From: CAZDAW01 sp964503685
GTDB lineage: Bacteria; Chloroflexota; Anaerolineae; Anaerolineales; Anaerolineaceae
DNA: 50,099 nt
Direction: 5' to 3'
NCBI GenBank assembly: GCA_964503685.1
Contig: CAZDAW010000012.1
Location: 1-50,099 of the forward strand
Position numbers and translations under genes: made by a program. The notes under the pieces are model-generated. The model was not told where the DNA came from. It was given only the letters and a program-made list of their open reading frames with translations, and did not search any database. How positions within the stretch are numbered: position 1 is the stretch's first letter; every line of letters starts with the position of its first letter. Shown piece after piece: positions 1 through 8,314 of this stretch.

Positions 1-2
1 CG

Positions 3-926
3 CTTTCCCCCACCTTAACCCAGGCCCCAACGGACACACTCGCTCCATCAATTACCCCCCCGCCGCCGCCAACCGTGACCAAAGCGCTGGTTGATAAAGC
101 GCAATTTATCAAGGATGTTACAGTGGAAGATAATACAAAATTTGCTCCTGATGAATCTTTCACTAAGACCTGGAGATTAAAAAACATCGGAACCAGCACC
201 TGGACTTCGGATTTTTCCCTGGCATTTGATTCGGGCGATTCCATGAGCGGGCCATCATCAAAGCCGCTAACACCTGGCACAGTGGCGCCCGGTGAAGTAG
301 TCGATGTGTCTGTTAAACTTGTAGCGCCATCTGCTTCAGGCCATTATCGAGGAGACTGGAAATTACGGAATAGCTCCAATGTCATATTCGGATCCATTTA
401 TGTTGAAATCGTTGTTGGCACAGGAAACGACGTCGTTTACGATTTCACAAAACGTTATTGTGATGCAAAATGGCGAAACGCATCTGCAAATCTGAGCTGT
501 CCGGGTACTGAAGTTGATGATAAAGGGTTCGTACTTATTCGGGACAACCCCAACCTGGAGAACGATGCACCCGCTGGCGGTAAGGTACTGGAAACTCACC
601 CGCAATGGATAGATAACGGAAAAATCACAGGTAAATTCCCCGCCATAATGATACTACCTGGAGACCGGTTTACCGCGAAAATTGGATGCTTGCAGGGCGC
701 GACTGCGTGCAACGTAAAATTCCAATTGAACTACCATATTGCCGGCGGACCCGATGTACAAAATTATGCAACCTGGACGCAAACATACGATGGCAATATT
801 CATACCGCTGATGTTGATCTGGATGGCGTAGCAGGTCAGGAGGTTCAATTTATCCTCACCGTATTGGCCAACGGCCAATCCAACCAGGATTGGGCTTTCT
901 GGCAAGACCCAAAAATATTAAGATGA
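3..926 (+). CDS. Secreted/lipoprotein-type protein with NBR1 Ig-like domain (5' partial)
   Basis: The frame is open to the left window edge, so the N-terminus, probably with a signal peptide, is missing. The GTG at 75 is only an internal codon. The visible part is 307 residues. It begins with a Pro/Thr-rich linker (about residues 1-25). An Ig-like domain of the NBR1 central type follows (about 37-136), recognisable by F-x-P-x-x-x-F-x-K-T-W, N-I-G-T-S-T-W and a closing G-D-W-K-L-R-N strand. A second beta-rich domain follows (about 145-307) with paired cysteines and many aromatic residues. It resembles a jelly-roll carbohydrate-binding fold, but I cannot name its family. The same Ig domain recurs in the next lipoprotein and in the one after queG. 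An extracytoplasmic binding or scaffold role is inference. Binding partner unknown. Confidence 0.75.
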   Translation, partial: LSPTLTQAPTDTLAPSITPPPPPTVTKALVDKAQFIKDVTVEDNTKFAPDESFTKTWRLKNIGTSTWTSDFSLAFDSGDSMSGPSSKPLTPGTVAPGEVVDVSVKLVAPSASGHYRGDWKLRNSSNVIFGSIYVEIVVGTGNDVVYDFTKRYCDAKWRNASANLSCPGTEVDDKGFVLIRDNPNLENDAPAGGKVLETHPQWIDNGKITGKFPAIMILPGDRFTAKIGCLQGATACNVKFQLNYHIAGGPDVQNYATWTQTYDGNIHTADVDLDGVAGQEVQFILTVLANGQSNQDWAFWQDPKILR

Positions 927-1036
927 CCCTCATATGTGTAACCCACCAGTTTTTCAGGAATAAATGGGGCAATTCATCGGTATTTTAGGTTATAATCAAT
1001 CAGTTCGAATCGAGGATAATTTGCCATATCAAGCTG

Positions 1037-1069
1037 GGATTTGGAAGAGGGGCTTTCCCTTCCAAATCC
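1037..1069 (+). terminator. Perfect 11-bp hairpin in the intergenic leader
   Basis: The arms GGATTTGGAAG (1037-1047) and CTTCCAAATCC (1059-1069) pair perfectly. The 11-nt middle can extend the stem with a one-base bulge. A T-rich stretch, TTTCTTC, follows. It may be the terminator of the upstream partial gene. A TATAAT box lies at 991-996; if that box drives the next lipoprotein gene, the hairpin would be a leader attenuator instead. Confidence 0.5.
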
Positions 1070-1115
1070 TTTCTTCATACCAACGAAAAATAAAAACATG
1101 TTTCAAGGAGAAAGA

Positions 1116-1919
1116 ATGTCCAAAAGCAAAAAAAAGTATTGGCTGTTATTAGCTGCCAGTACATTACTCATTTCGGTTGCGGCCTGTTCAAAATCAGATG
1201 CCAAAAACGCAACCCCTCAGCCATCGCCTGAGATGATCTTTACCGCAGCTGCCCAGACGGTAGAAGCCAGACTGACAATGACAGCCAGTGCAATTCCACC
1301 TACACCGACAGAAACACAACTCCCCCCCACAGCAACGGCAACAGTTGCCCCGATGGCAACCGTTTCGACGCCGGCGACCAATGCTCCAATCAGCGTCGCG
1401 ACCGCTGTTCCTTGCGACACAGGTCTGTTCGTCAGCGAAACAATCCCCGATGGAACCAGTTACGCACCCGGCGCCAAATTCACAAAAACGTGGACGATTA
1501 AAAACGTCGGCACATGTACATGGTCAACTTCCTATAAAGTCGTCTTTATTTCGGGAGAAGAAATGGATGCTAAAGAATCGTATGCCTTACCCAAAGCCGT
1601 AGCGCCAATGGAAAGCATTACGATTTCGATCGATATGACAGCGCCTTCTAAAAGCGGCGAATATCGCGGCGACTGGCGATTACAAAACGCATCGGGCGTT
1701 AATTTTGGCGTACAGCCGGGCAACAGCACATTCTGGGTAAAAATCAAAGTGGGCAGCGCCTCATCGGTAACAAAAACAGCAACCAAAGAGAGTGAAGCAA
1801 CCAGCACCACGGCGCCAACTGCTACAAGTACTTTTACACCAGAAGCAACCGCCACAGCCACACCTGATGCAGAAGCAACGGCAGCGTCATTGACAGCCAC
1901 TGCTGAAGCTGGAGGATAA
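1116..1919 (+). CDS. Lipoprotein with NBR1 Ig-like domain
   Basis: A 267-aa protein. The ATG at 1116 is preferred over the upstream ATG at 1041 because AAGGAG sits at 1105-1110 and because it opens a classic lipoprotein signal: K-rich start, hydrophobic core, lipobox V-A-A-C at residues 21-24. After the lipidated Cys comes a short helix-like motif, S-P-E-M-I-F-T-A-A-A, also present in the lipoprotein at 3137. Then follow a Thr/Pro linker, an NBR1 Ig-like domain (about 105-215; T-K-T-W-T-I-K-N-V-G-T-C-T-W), and a Thr/Ala-rich C-terminal tail. It should be anchored on the outer face of the membrane. Its stop codon lies immediately before, or overlaps, the beginning of queG. Function unknown. 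Confidence 0.85.
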   Translation: MSKSKKKYWLLLAASTLLISVAACSKSDAKNATPQPSPEMIFTAAAQTVEARLTMTASAIPPTPTETQLPPTATATVAPMATVSTPATNAPISVATAVPCDTGLFVSETIPDGTSYAPGAKFTKTWTIKNVGTCTWSTSYKVVFISGEEMDAKESYALPKAVAPMESITISIDMTAPSKSGEYRGDWRLQNASGVNFGVQPGNSTFWVKIKVGSASSVTKTATKESEATSTTAPTATSTFTPEATATATPDAEATAASLTATAEAGG

Positions 1920-1980
1920 GCGCATCCATTCAGCCACTCTGGTAGTTAAACACCTCGCCCATGAAGCTGGCTTTCAACTG

Positions 1981-3072
1981 GTGGGGGTAACCGATCCCAA
2001 ACCCCCACCCCATATTTCGATTTTTGAGCACTGGCTGAACAATAATCGGCATGGCGGGATGAGTTATCTGGCAGGCGAACGATCACGCCTGCTCCGTTCC
2101 AACCCGCTGGAAATCATGCCCGAATGCAAGACGATCCTGGTATTAGGAATACGTTATGCAGACCCGCTAACAGCAAATAACCCGCCTGAAACAACCGATT
2201 ACGGCAGAATCGCCGCTTATGCCTGGGGGAAGGATTATCACAATATCATCCTGGATAAAGTAGATCGGCTTGTATCTACAATCGAGCAATATGCCGGGCG
2301 TAAATTTTCTTTTCGGTGTTATACAGACAGCGGTCCATTATTGGAAAAAGATTTGGCTCAACGGGCAGGGCTCGGATGGATCGGCAAAAACACCTGCCTC
2401 ATCAATCCAGTATTTGGTTCTGCCTTTTTTCTGACCGAAATCCTGGTAGATTTGGAATTGGAAATTGATCCGCCCTGGCAAAGAGACGCCTGCGGAAGAT
2501 GCACCCGTTGCATCGATGCCTGCCCGACGCATTGCATTCTGCCTGATCGCACCCTCGACGCCAGTCGTTGCATATCTTATCTGACTATCGAGAACAAAGC
2601 GGATATTCCAGCAGAATTACGCCCGGCAATTGGCGCCTGGATTTTTGGGTGTGACGTCTGTCAAACAGTTTGCCCGTGGAACAGAAAAGCTCATTTAAAA
2701 CAAGCTTTATCATCAATAGAACCTCAATTCTTGCCCCAAAGGATAATAGCGCCAAACTTACAGGATGAGATTAGATTGACAGATGAAGATTTCTATCAGC
2801 GCTATAATGACAGTCCTATTCTGCGCGCTAAACGGCGCGGGTTTTTACGGAATATCTGTGTGGCGGTCAGCAACAGTAAAAACACCGACGCCATCCCTGA
2901 TTTAGACCGCATTCTTCAATTTGAAGCAGAACCGTTAATTCGCCGGCATGCCGCCTGGGCTTTAGGGGAAATTGGGGGATTAACAGCAAAACAGATTTTA
3001 TTAGCAGCAGTGGAAAATGAAAAAGATGCATCCGTTCAAGCCGAAATTCAGGCTGCGCTAACCCATCTGTAA
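1981..3072 (+). CDS. queG: Epoxyqueuosine reductase QueG
   Basis: Reduces epoxyqueuosine to queuosine in the wobble base of tRNAs with GUN anticodons. It is a cobalamin-dependent iron-sulfur enzyme of the cytoplasm. Visible features: the DUF1730-type N-terminal catalytic region; a first Cys cluster, C-G-R-C-T-R-C-I-D-A-C-P, around residue 163; a second, C-D-V-C-Q-T-V-C-P-W, around residue 214; and HEAT-like C-terminal helices (R-R-H-A-A-W-A-L-G-E-I). These are the two [4Fe-4S] sites expected of QueG. Coordinates use the first canonical start, a GTG at 1981 with no SD. However, recognisable QueG sequence (H-L-A-H-E-A-G-F-Q-L-V-G) continues upstream of it in frame without any ATG, GTG or TTG back to a stop at 1891. 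The true start is probably a non-standard codon, with ATC at 1924 behind GGAGG at 1911-1915 the best candidate. Confidence 0.93.
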   Translation: MGVTDPKPPPHISIFEHWLNNNRHGGMSYLAGERSRLLRSNPLEIMPECKTILVLGIRYADPLTANNPPETTDYGRIAAYAWGKDYHNIILDKVDRLVSTIEQYAGRKFSFRCYTDSGPLLEKDLAQRAGLGWIGKNTCLINPVFGSAFFLTEILVDLELEIDPPWQRDACGRCTRCIDACPTHCILPDRTLDASRCISYLTIENKADIPAELRPAIGAWIFGCDVCQTVCPWNRKAHLKQALSSIEPQFLPQRIIAPNLQDEIRLTDEDFYQRYNDSPILRAKRRGFLRNICVAVSNSKNTDAIPDLDRILQFEAEPLIRRHAAWALGEIGGLTAKQILLAAVENEKDASVQAEIQAALTHL

Positions 3073-3136
3073 GTATGTTAGAATAAGCAATGAATCAAAA
3101 ACGGGTGACGGATAAACCCGAAGATGAGGAGATAAT

Positions 3137-3934
3137 ATGTTTCATGCTAATCTAAAACAGAGAATGACCCTGCCTATCGTAGCGCTAATGGCGCTCTTGC
3201 TCAGCGCCTGCAGCAGTAATGCTACACCAGAAGCGACTGCGCTATCCCCTGAGGCTATTTATACAGCAGCAGCATTAACCATGGAAGCCAATCTCACAAG
3301 CACTGCGTTGGCGAATCCCACCGCGACAGAAACGCTCACCCCCAGTCCGACCCAACCTGTTGCCACTGCCACTTTGCCTGGGCTTTTAACCGCTTTGCCG
3401 ATGAACAGCGCTACCCCAGGCCCAGGGACAGGCACCGCTTTACCTGGCGCGCCTACGACAACAACGTTGCCGTTATTTGGTACGCCCGGCCAGACGCCCA
3501 TAGCAACCGGCTCTGTAACGCCGATCTTTGGTATCAAATCGCCTACCCCGGCAGGCGGAGTTGGGTCTTCGGGACCCTGCTATAACATGACTTTCATAGA
3601 CGAAACCGTCCCGGATGATACACGATTCAGTCCAGGGGAACGTTTCGAAAAGACATGGACATTCAATAATCCGGGGCCCTGCACCTGGGATAAGAATGTC
3701 AGTATCGTTCCAATCCAATTTTCGCACCCAGACGATAAAGATAAAATGATGGGCGCCCCTGAATGGGTAAGCCTGGACCGGGAATACAAACCCGGCGAAA
3801 ATGCGACCATCGCAGTTAAGTTAAAAGCGCCTCAGGAAGCTGGCGTTTATACAATATATTGGAAATTCATGGACCCCAACCATTACTATTTTGGAACCAT
3901 GTTCTCTGTTCGTATAGAAGTTGTCTACGAATAA
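3137..3934 (+). CDS. Lipoprotein with C-terminal NBR1 Ig-like domain
   Basis: A 265-aa lipoprotein. GAGGAG at 3126-3131 precedes the ATG. The signal peptide ends in L-L-S-A-C (Cys at about residue 25). Residues 30-55 carry the same S-P-E-A-I-Y-T-A-A-A motif as the lipoprotein at 1116. A long Thr/Pro/Gly-rich linker (about 55-145) follows, then an Ig-like domain of the NBR1 type to the C-terminus (F-S-P-G-E-R-F-E-K-T-W-T-F-N-N, then C-T-W). The linker probably spans the cell wall or surface layer. The paralogy to the two upstream proteins is visible directly. The ligand is unknown. Confidence 0.85.
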   Translation: MFHANLKQRMTLPIVALMALLLSACSSNATPEATALSPEAIYTAAALTMEANLTSTALANPTATETLTPSPTQPVATATLPGLLTALPMNSATPGPGTGTALPGAPTTTTLPLFGTPGQTPIATGSVTPIFGIKSPTPAGGVGSSGPCYNMTFIDETVPDDTRFSPGERFEKTWTFNNPGPCTWDKNVSIVPIQFSHPDDKDKMMGAPEWVSLDREYKPGENATIAVKLKAPQEAGVYTIYWKFMDPNHYYFGTMFSVRIEVVYE

Positions 3935-3948
3935 TTAGCGAACGTATC

Positions 3949-3993
3949 AAAAAGTCATGCGAAGGATATTATTCAACCTTCGCATGACTTTTT
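3949..3993. terminator. Bidirectional intrinsic terminator
   Basis: Perfect 17-bp stem (3949-3965 with 3977-3993) and an 11-nt loop. It has A-runs on the 5' side and T-runs on the 3' side, so it can stop transcription from both the lipoprotein gene on the left and the LysM gene on the right. Confidence 0.92.
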
Positions 3994-4016
3994 ATTTTAC
4001 AAATTTTGATCTGCCG

Positions 4017-4787
4017 TCAGGGAGCCTGTGTGACTGCTGGCGTTCCGATTCCGCCTGCTGCGCCCTGCATCGTGGGCGTATTGGAAGGTAAAACGCCGGA
4101 AGTGGGCACCGAGGTCGGAACAGCCGTAGCCCGTCCAGCCTGGATAATAAGCACCTGCCCGACATAAATAGTCGCCGGGTCCTTGATATTATTGTCACGG
4201 ATGATATCATCCCTGATTGCCTGGAATCTTTGTGCGATGATATCGAGTGAATCTCCTGCCTGAATTACATATTCGATCTTACCGCGGAAACCGGCAGGTA
4301 CGGGGGTTTCAGTCGGCAGTTTCATATCGGGCGGCGGGATGATCAGCTTATCCCCAACTTTAATCAGGGCATCCGCGGGCAGGTTATTTAACTTGAGGAT
4401 GATTTGCCAATCGGTGTTAAATTTTTCGGCAATCGTGTAACCCAAGTCTCCCTCCTGAACGATATACTCAAATGGAGCGGAAGCTGTTGGCGTCATTGTT
4501 TCAGTTGGAGTCATGGTAATCGTTGGCGTATCGGTGGGCAACGGCGTCGGAGTAATCGGTGTTGGTGTATAGGTGCTGGTTGCTGTTGGCGTTCGGCTGG
4601 CAAACAAGGCGATATTGATCTTCGGCTTGTTCGGGCCTGTCAGCCACATGGCCAGCATAAAAATACCAAAAATCGCCAAGACAACCGCCAGGCCGCCAAT
4701 TAAGAATGGGCCTATCTGTTGCCGTTTTTTATACGATTGAATGATTTTATTGGCAGAACTTTTATTTTTCATTTTGAAATCTCTCAT
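4017..4787 (-). CDS. Membrane-anchored protein with two LysM domains
   Basis: 256 aa if started at 4787; a second ATG at 4772 is equally possible and neither has a strong SD. A basic N-terminus is followed by one transmembrane helix (about 27-50) and a Thr/Pro-rich linker (about 64-104). Two LysM repeats follow (about 106-151 and 171-216), each with the Y-x-V/I-Q-x-G-D start and a V-G-x-x-L-I-I end, then a low-complexity tail. LysM domains bind N-acetylglucosamine-containing glycans, so it is probably a peptidoglycan-binding anchor with no catalytic domain. The gene is convergent with the lipoprotein gene and lies downstream of uvrA. A cell-envelope structural role is inference. Confidence 0.85.
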   Translation of the reverse strand: MRDFKMKNKSSANKIIQSYKKRQQIGPFLIGGLAVVLAIFGIFMLAMWLTGPNKPKINIALFASRTPTATSTYTPTPITPTPLPTDTPTITMTPTETMTPTASAPFEYIVQEGDLGYTIAEKFNTDWQIILKLNNLPADALIKVGDKLIIPPPDMKLPTETPVPAGFRGKIEYVIQAGDSLDIIAQRFQAIRDDIIRDNNIKDPATIYVGQVLIIQAGRATAVPTSVPTSGVLPSNTPTMQGAAGGIGTPAVTQAP

Positions 4788-4848
4788 TCAAAGAGTGGGT
4801 GCAAATGAACAGGTTTCAATTTCCTCTGACTTGATACGATTGATTTCT

Positions 4849-7737
4849 TTATTCTACCACAAGGTGTTCACGCAAGAACTGCCCGGTATAGGAATTCGTA
4901 ACCCGACTGACCTCTTCTGGCGTACCCTGAGCTACCAGCGTTCCACCGCGGTCGCCGCCTTCAGGGCCCAAATCGATCAGGTGATCGGCCACCTTAATAA
5001 TATCCAGATTATGTTCGATGATCAAGACACTGTTCCCGGCATCCACCAAACGCTGTAAGACTTCGATCAACTTGTGCACGTCAGCGGCATGCAAACCCAC
5101 AGAGGGTTCATCCAGTACATAGAGGGTGCGCCCTGTTGCCCGGCGGGAAAGCTCGCGGGCCAATTTTACACGTTGGGCTTCACCGCCCGATAGGGTTGTC
5201 GCCGGTTGCCCGATGCGGACGTAGCCCAGACCGACATCCTGAAGGGTCTGAAGTTTGGTCATAATGCCCGGAAATGCCGGAAACATCTCCAGGGCGGCAT
5301 CTACCGTCAGATCGAGCACATCAGCGATGGAGAGACCCTTAAAAAGCACCTGAAGGGTTTCGCGATTGAAGCGCGCCCCGTGACAGACATCGCATGGAAC
5401 GTAAACATCAGGGAGGAACTGCATCTCGATGCGCAGTTGACCCTGACCCTGGCAGGCCTCACAACGTCCACCATGAACATTGAATGAAAAACGCCCGGCT
5501 TTATACCCACGCACCTTGCTTTCAGGCAGCGCAGCAAACAACTGGCGAATCTCATCGAACAGGCTGGTGTAAGTGCCGGGATTCGAGCGCGGCGTGCGGC
5601 CTATAGGCGACTGGTCAATATTGATGATCTTATCAAGATATTCCAAGCCCTCGATGCGATCATAATCACCCGGTTGGGTATGCGCCCTGTTCAAATCTCG
5701 CGCCAGGGCGTTATATAGAATATCGACCATTAAGGTCGATTTGCCTGAACCAGACACTCCGGTAATGCAGACCAGGCGTCCCAAAGGAATGGCTACGGTG
5801 ATATCCTTCAGGTTATTCGCCCGCGCCCCGACGATGGTCAAATATTTGCCGTTGCCTGCCCGACGCTTCTCAGGAATGGGCACAAATTTACGGTGCGATA
5901 AATACGCTCCGGTTAAAGAATCGGGGCAGTCCACGATGTTTTGCACCGGACCTTCGGCTATTACGTACCCGCCGTGCTCTCCGGCGCCAGGACCCAAATC
6001 GACAACCCAATCGGCTGCACGGATCGTTTCTTCATCGTGCTCAACAACCAGAACGGTATTGCCCAGGTCGCGCAGGTTCATGAGGGTGGAAAGCAAACGG
6101 GCATTATCGCGCGGGTGAAGGCCTATCGACGGCTCATCAAGCACATAGAGGACGCCCATCAGGCGCGAACCGATTTGCGTTGCCAGACGAATACGTTGCG
6201 CCTCGCCGCCTGAAAGCGAGCCAGCCGAACGCTGGAGGGTCAAATAATCCAGGCCGACGTTGACCAGAAAACCCAGGCGGGCCTGAATTTCCTTCAAAAT
6301 ACGTTCGGCAATAACCTGGTGACGGGCATTGAGGGGCGTATCCTGTCCTGCCAGGCGACGAATCCATTCCAGGGTGCGATTAATCGGCCAGGTTGTCACT
6401 TCGATAATATTGGCGTTGTCCACGGTTACAGCCATTGCCTCCTGGCGTAAGCGCGTCCCATTACAGGTCGGGCAAGGGCGGTCAGTCATGTATTCAGTGA
6501 TCTTGCTGCGGATATAATCCGACTGCGTCTCGCGGTAGCGCCGCTCGAGGTTGGGGATGACGCCTTCGAAGGCAGTGGTAAAGGTCGTCTGCCGGCCGTT
6601 GTGTCCCTGAACGTGAACGGTAATTTCCTCGCCGCCGGTGCCATAGAGAATTTTGTTCAATTTTTCTTCCGGGATGGCGCTAACCGGTGCGTTGAGATCG
6701 ATATGATAATGGCGGGCAACCGCTTCAAATATCTGCCAGGTATAGGTAATTTGCTCGCGCGGCCCGCTCCATTCCATGGCAACGATAGCGCCTTCGGTCA
6801 AGGAGCGATCCATATCCGGGATAAGAAGATCGGGGTCAATTTCCAGCCGGCTGCCCAGGCCCTGGCAATCGGGGCAGGCGCCATGAGGGGTATTGAATGA
6901 GAAGGTGCGCGGCTCGATTTCAGGCAGGCTGACGCCATGCTCCGGGCAGGCAAAATGCTCCGAAAAATAAATATCCTGAGGAGGATCGACCGATAAATTC
7001 TGAATGGTCAGGTATCCATCGCCAACCTTGAGCGCCGTCTCAACCGAATCGGTGAGGCGCGAGCGGGCCGCTTTGGCATCTTCTTCGCTGTCTTCAGCGG
7101 AATGGAGCACCAGACGGTCAACCACTGCTTCGATGGTGTGAATCTTATAACGATCCAGGCTTATTTCTTCATCCAGGCTGTAAACCTGGCCATCGGCGCG
7201 CACGCGCACAAAGCCGGCTTTGCGAATTTCATCAAAGACGGCCTGGTAGGTCCCTTTGCGCCCGCGTACGACCGGCGCCAGAATAAGCAATTTGGTGCCG
7301 GCGGGCATCTTTTCGATAAGATCGACGATCTCCTGGGCGGACTGTTTAGCTACCTCTCGCCCGCAAACAGGGCAGTGAGGGATGCCTACGCGGGCATAGA
7401 GCAGACGCAGGTAATCATAGATTTCAGTCACTGTACCAACAGTGGAACGCGGGTTGTGCGAGGTGGCTTTCTGGTCGATGGAAACCGCCGGCGAGAGGCC
7501 GTCGATATAATCCACGTCTGGTTTGTCCATCTGTCCGAGAAACTGACGGGCATAAGAGGAGAGGGACTCGACGTAGCGGCGCTGCCCTTCGGCAAAGATC
7601 GTATCGAATGCTAAAGATGACTTGCCGGACCCCGATAGCCCGGTGATGACGACAAACTGGTCGCGCGGGATTTCAACCGTGATGTTTTTCAAGTTATGTT
7701 CACGCGCCCCGACCACGCGAATGACATTTTGGGACAT
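4849..7737 (-). CDS. uvrA: UvrABC excinuclease subunit A
   Basis: 962-aa DNA damage-recognition ATPase of nucleotide excision repair, close to the family length of about 940-970. Two ABC ATPase modules are visible. Walker A motifs are G-L-S-G-S-G-K-S-S near residue 33 and G-V-S-G-S-G-K-S-T in the second half. Each half has an L-S-G-G-E-A-Q-R signature. The C-terminal zinc module (C-E-A-C then C-D-V-C with about 20 residues between) and an insertion-domain C-P-V-C are present. AGAAGG lies six bases upstream of the ATG. The enzyme works with UvrB and UvrC, which are not in this window. Confidence 0.98.
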   Translation of the reverse strand: MSQNVIRVVGAREHNLKNITVEIPRDQFVVITGLSGSGKSSLAFDTIFAEGQRRYVESLSSYARQFLGQMDKPDVDYIDGLSPAVSIDQKATSHNPRSTVGTVTEIYDYLRLLYARVGIPHCPVCGREVAKQSAQEIVDLIEKMPAGTKLLILAPVVRGRKGTYQAVFDEIRKAGFVRVRADGQVYSLDEEISLDRYKIHTIEAVVDRLVLHSAEDSEEDAKAARSRLTDSVETALKVGDGYLTIQNLSVDPPQDIYFSEHFACPEHGVSLPEIEPRTFSFNTPHGACPDCQGLGSRLEIDPDLLIPDMDRSLTEGAIVAMEWSGPREQITYTWQIFEAVARHYHIDLNAPVSAIPEEKLNKILYGTGGEEITVHVQGHNGRQTTFTTAFEGVIPNLERRYRETQSDYIRSKITEYMTDRPCPTCNGTRLRQEAMAVTVDNANIIEVTTWPINRTLEWIRRLAGQDTPLNARHQVIAERILKEIQARLGFLVNVGLDYLTLQRSAGSLSGGEAQRIRLATQIGSRLMGVLYVLDEPSIGLHPRDNARLLSTLMNLRDLGNTVLVVEHDEETIRAADWVVDLGPGAGEHGGYVIAEGPVQNIVDCPDSLTGAYLSHRKFVPIPEKRRAGNGKYLTIVGARANNLKDITVAIPLGRLVCITGVSGSGKSTLMVDILYNALARDLNRAHTQPGDYDRIEGLEYLDKIINIDQSPIGRTPRSNPGTYTSLFDEIRQLFAALPESKVRGYKAGRFSFNVHGGRCEACQGQGQLRIEMQFLPDVYVPCDVCHGARFNRETLQVLFKGLSIADVLDLTVDAALEMFPAFPGIMTKLQTLQDVGLGYVRIGQPATTLSGGEAQRVKLARELSRRATGRTLYVLDEPSVGLHAADVHKLIEVLQRLVDAGNSVLIIEHNLDIIKVADHLIDLGPEGGDRGGTLVAQGTPEEVSRVTNSYTGQFLREHLVVE

Positions 7738-7771
7738 ACTTTACCTTCTTCACAAATGGAGATTGACTCCA

Positions 7772-7800
7772 ATTATAGCACAAATGTTTTATATTTCCAA
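7772..7800 (-). promoter_or_regulatory. Sigma70-type promoter of uvrA
   Basis: Reading the minus strand: TTGGAA (7795-7800), a 17-bp spacer, and TATAAT (7772-7777), about 34 bp upstream of the uvrA ATG. No obvious LexA-type palindrome is visible around it. Confidence 0.8.
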
Positions 7801-8168
7801 TAAAATCAAAACCCGGTTCGAAGCACACCGGGTGGGGTTGGCGCTCGCCTCTGCGAGACTTCGCTGCGCTCGCCGATTTTTGTTCGCGTCAGAGAGCCGT
7901 GAGATTCTACCACGATATAACCATCTTTTGTGGACCGAGACGGGCATAAATTCGGGGCATTCGTTTTAAAAACAAAACGAATACAACTGGCCGGGCAGAG
8001 AAAGAGCGCCATCTCGCAGCACAGGTCGCCGTGTTTTTTTATCTCAAATCAAGCCCAAACGGTTGCATGGACGGTCCAGTCCGTATGCGAAGCGAGCGCC
8101 ATTGCGGAAAAGTTAGACATGTTTCAATGTATGACCCAAACTCACAGACTTTAAAAGGGTTATCGGGA
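7801..8168. other. Gene-free stretch between uvrA and the MFS gene
   Basis: I find no convincing gene here. The only open frames are short, lack an SD and have an atypical composition. The stretch holds a nested GC-rich hairpin region ending in GATTTTT (about 7840-7880). It also has a 9-bp inverted repeat, ATTCGTTTT / AAAACGAAT, at 7959-7967 and 7974-7982. It may be remnant or regulatory DNA. Confidence 0.5.
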
Positions 8169-8258
8169 TATAATTAATCCAGACTGCCGCCAGATGTCAG
8201 ACCCTGAAGGTTTTGATTGATCGTAATGATCAGGGGATTGCAAGACCAAACTTTCAGG
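8169..8258 (+). promoter_or_regulatory. -10 box and structured leader of the MFS gene
   Basis: A TATAAT box is at 8169-8174; no good -35 is seen. Downstream, 8203-8213 pairs with 8248-8258 (11 bp, one G-T pair). The 34-nt loop itself holds TGATC / GATCA (8218-8222 and 8228-8232). The leader would be about 140 nt. It matches no riboswitch class that I recognise. Confidence 0.45.
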
Positions 8259-8314
8259 ATCTAAACAGCGGATCAAATCACGCAATCTTATCCCTTTTTA
8301 TACTGGAGTCCTTC

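Noticed and set aside
7102..7614. 170-codon plus-strand frame inside uvrA
   Set aside because: Antisense to conserved UvrA sequence; no family resemblance and no SD.
7930..8154. 74-codon frame in the gap after uvrA
   Set aside because: No SD, no recognisable protein character, and it spans the inverted repeat at 7959-7982. Better treated as non-coding.
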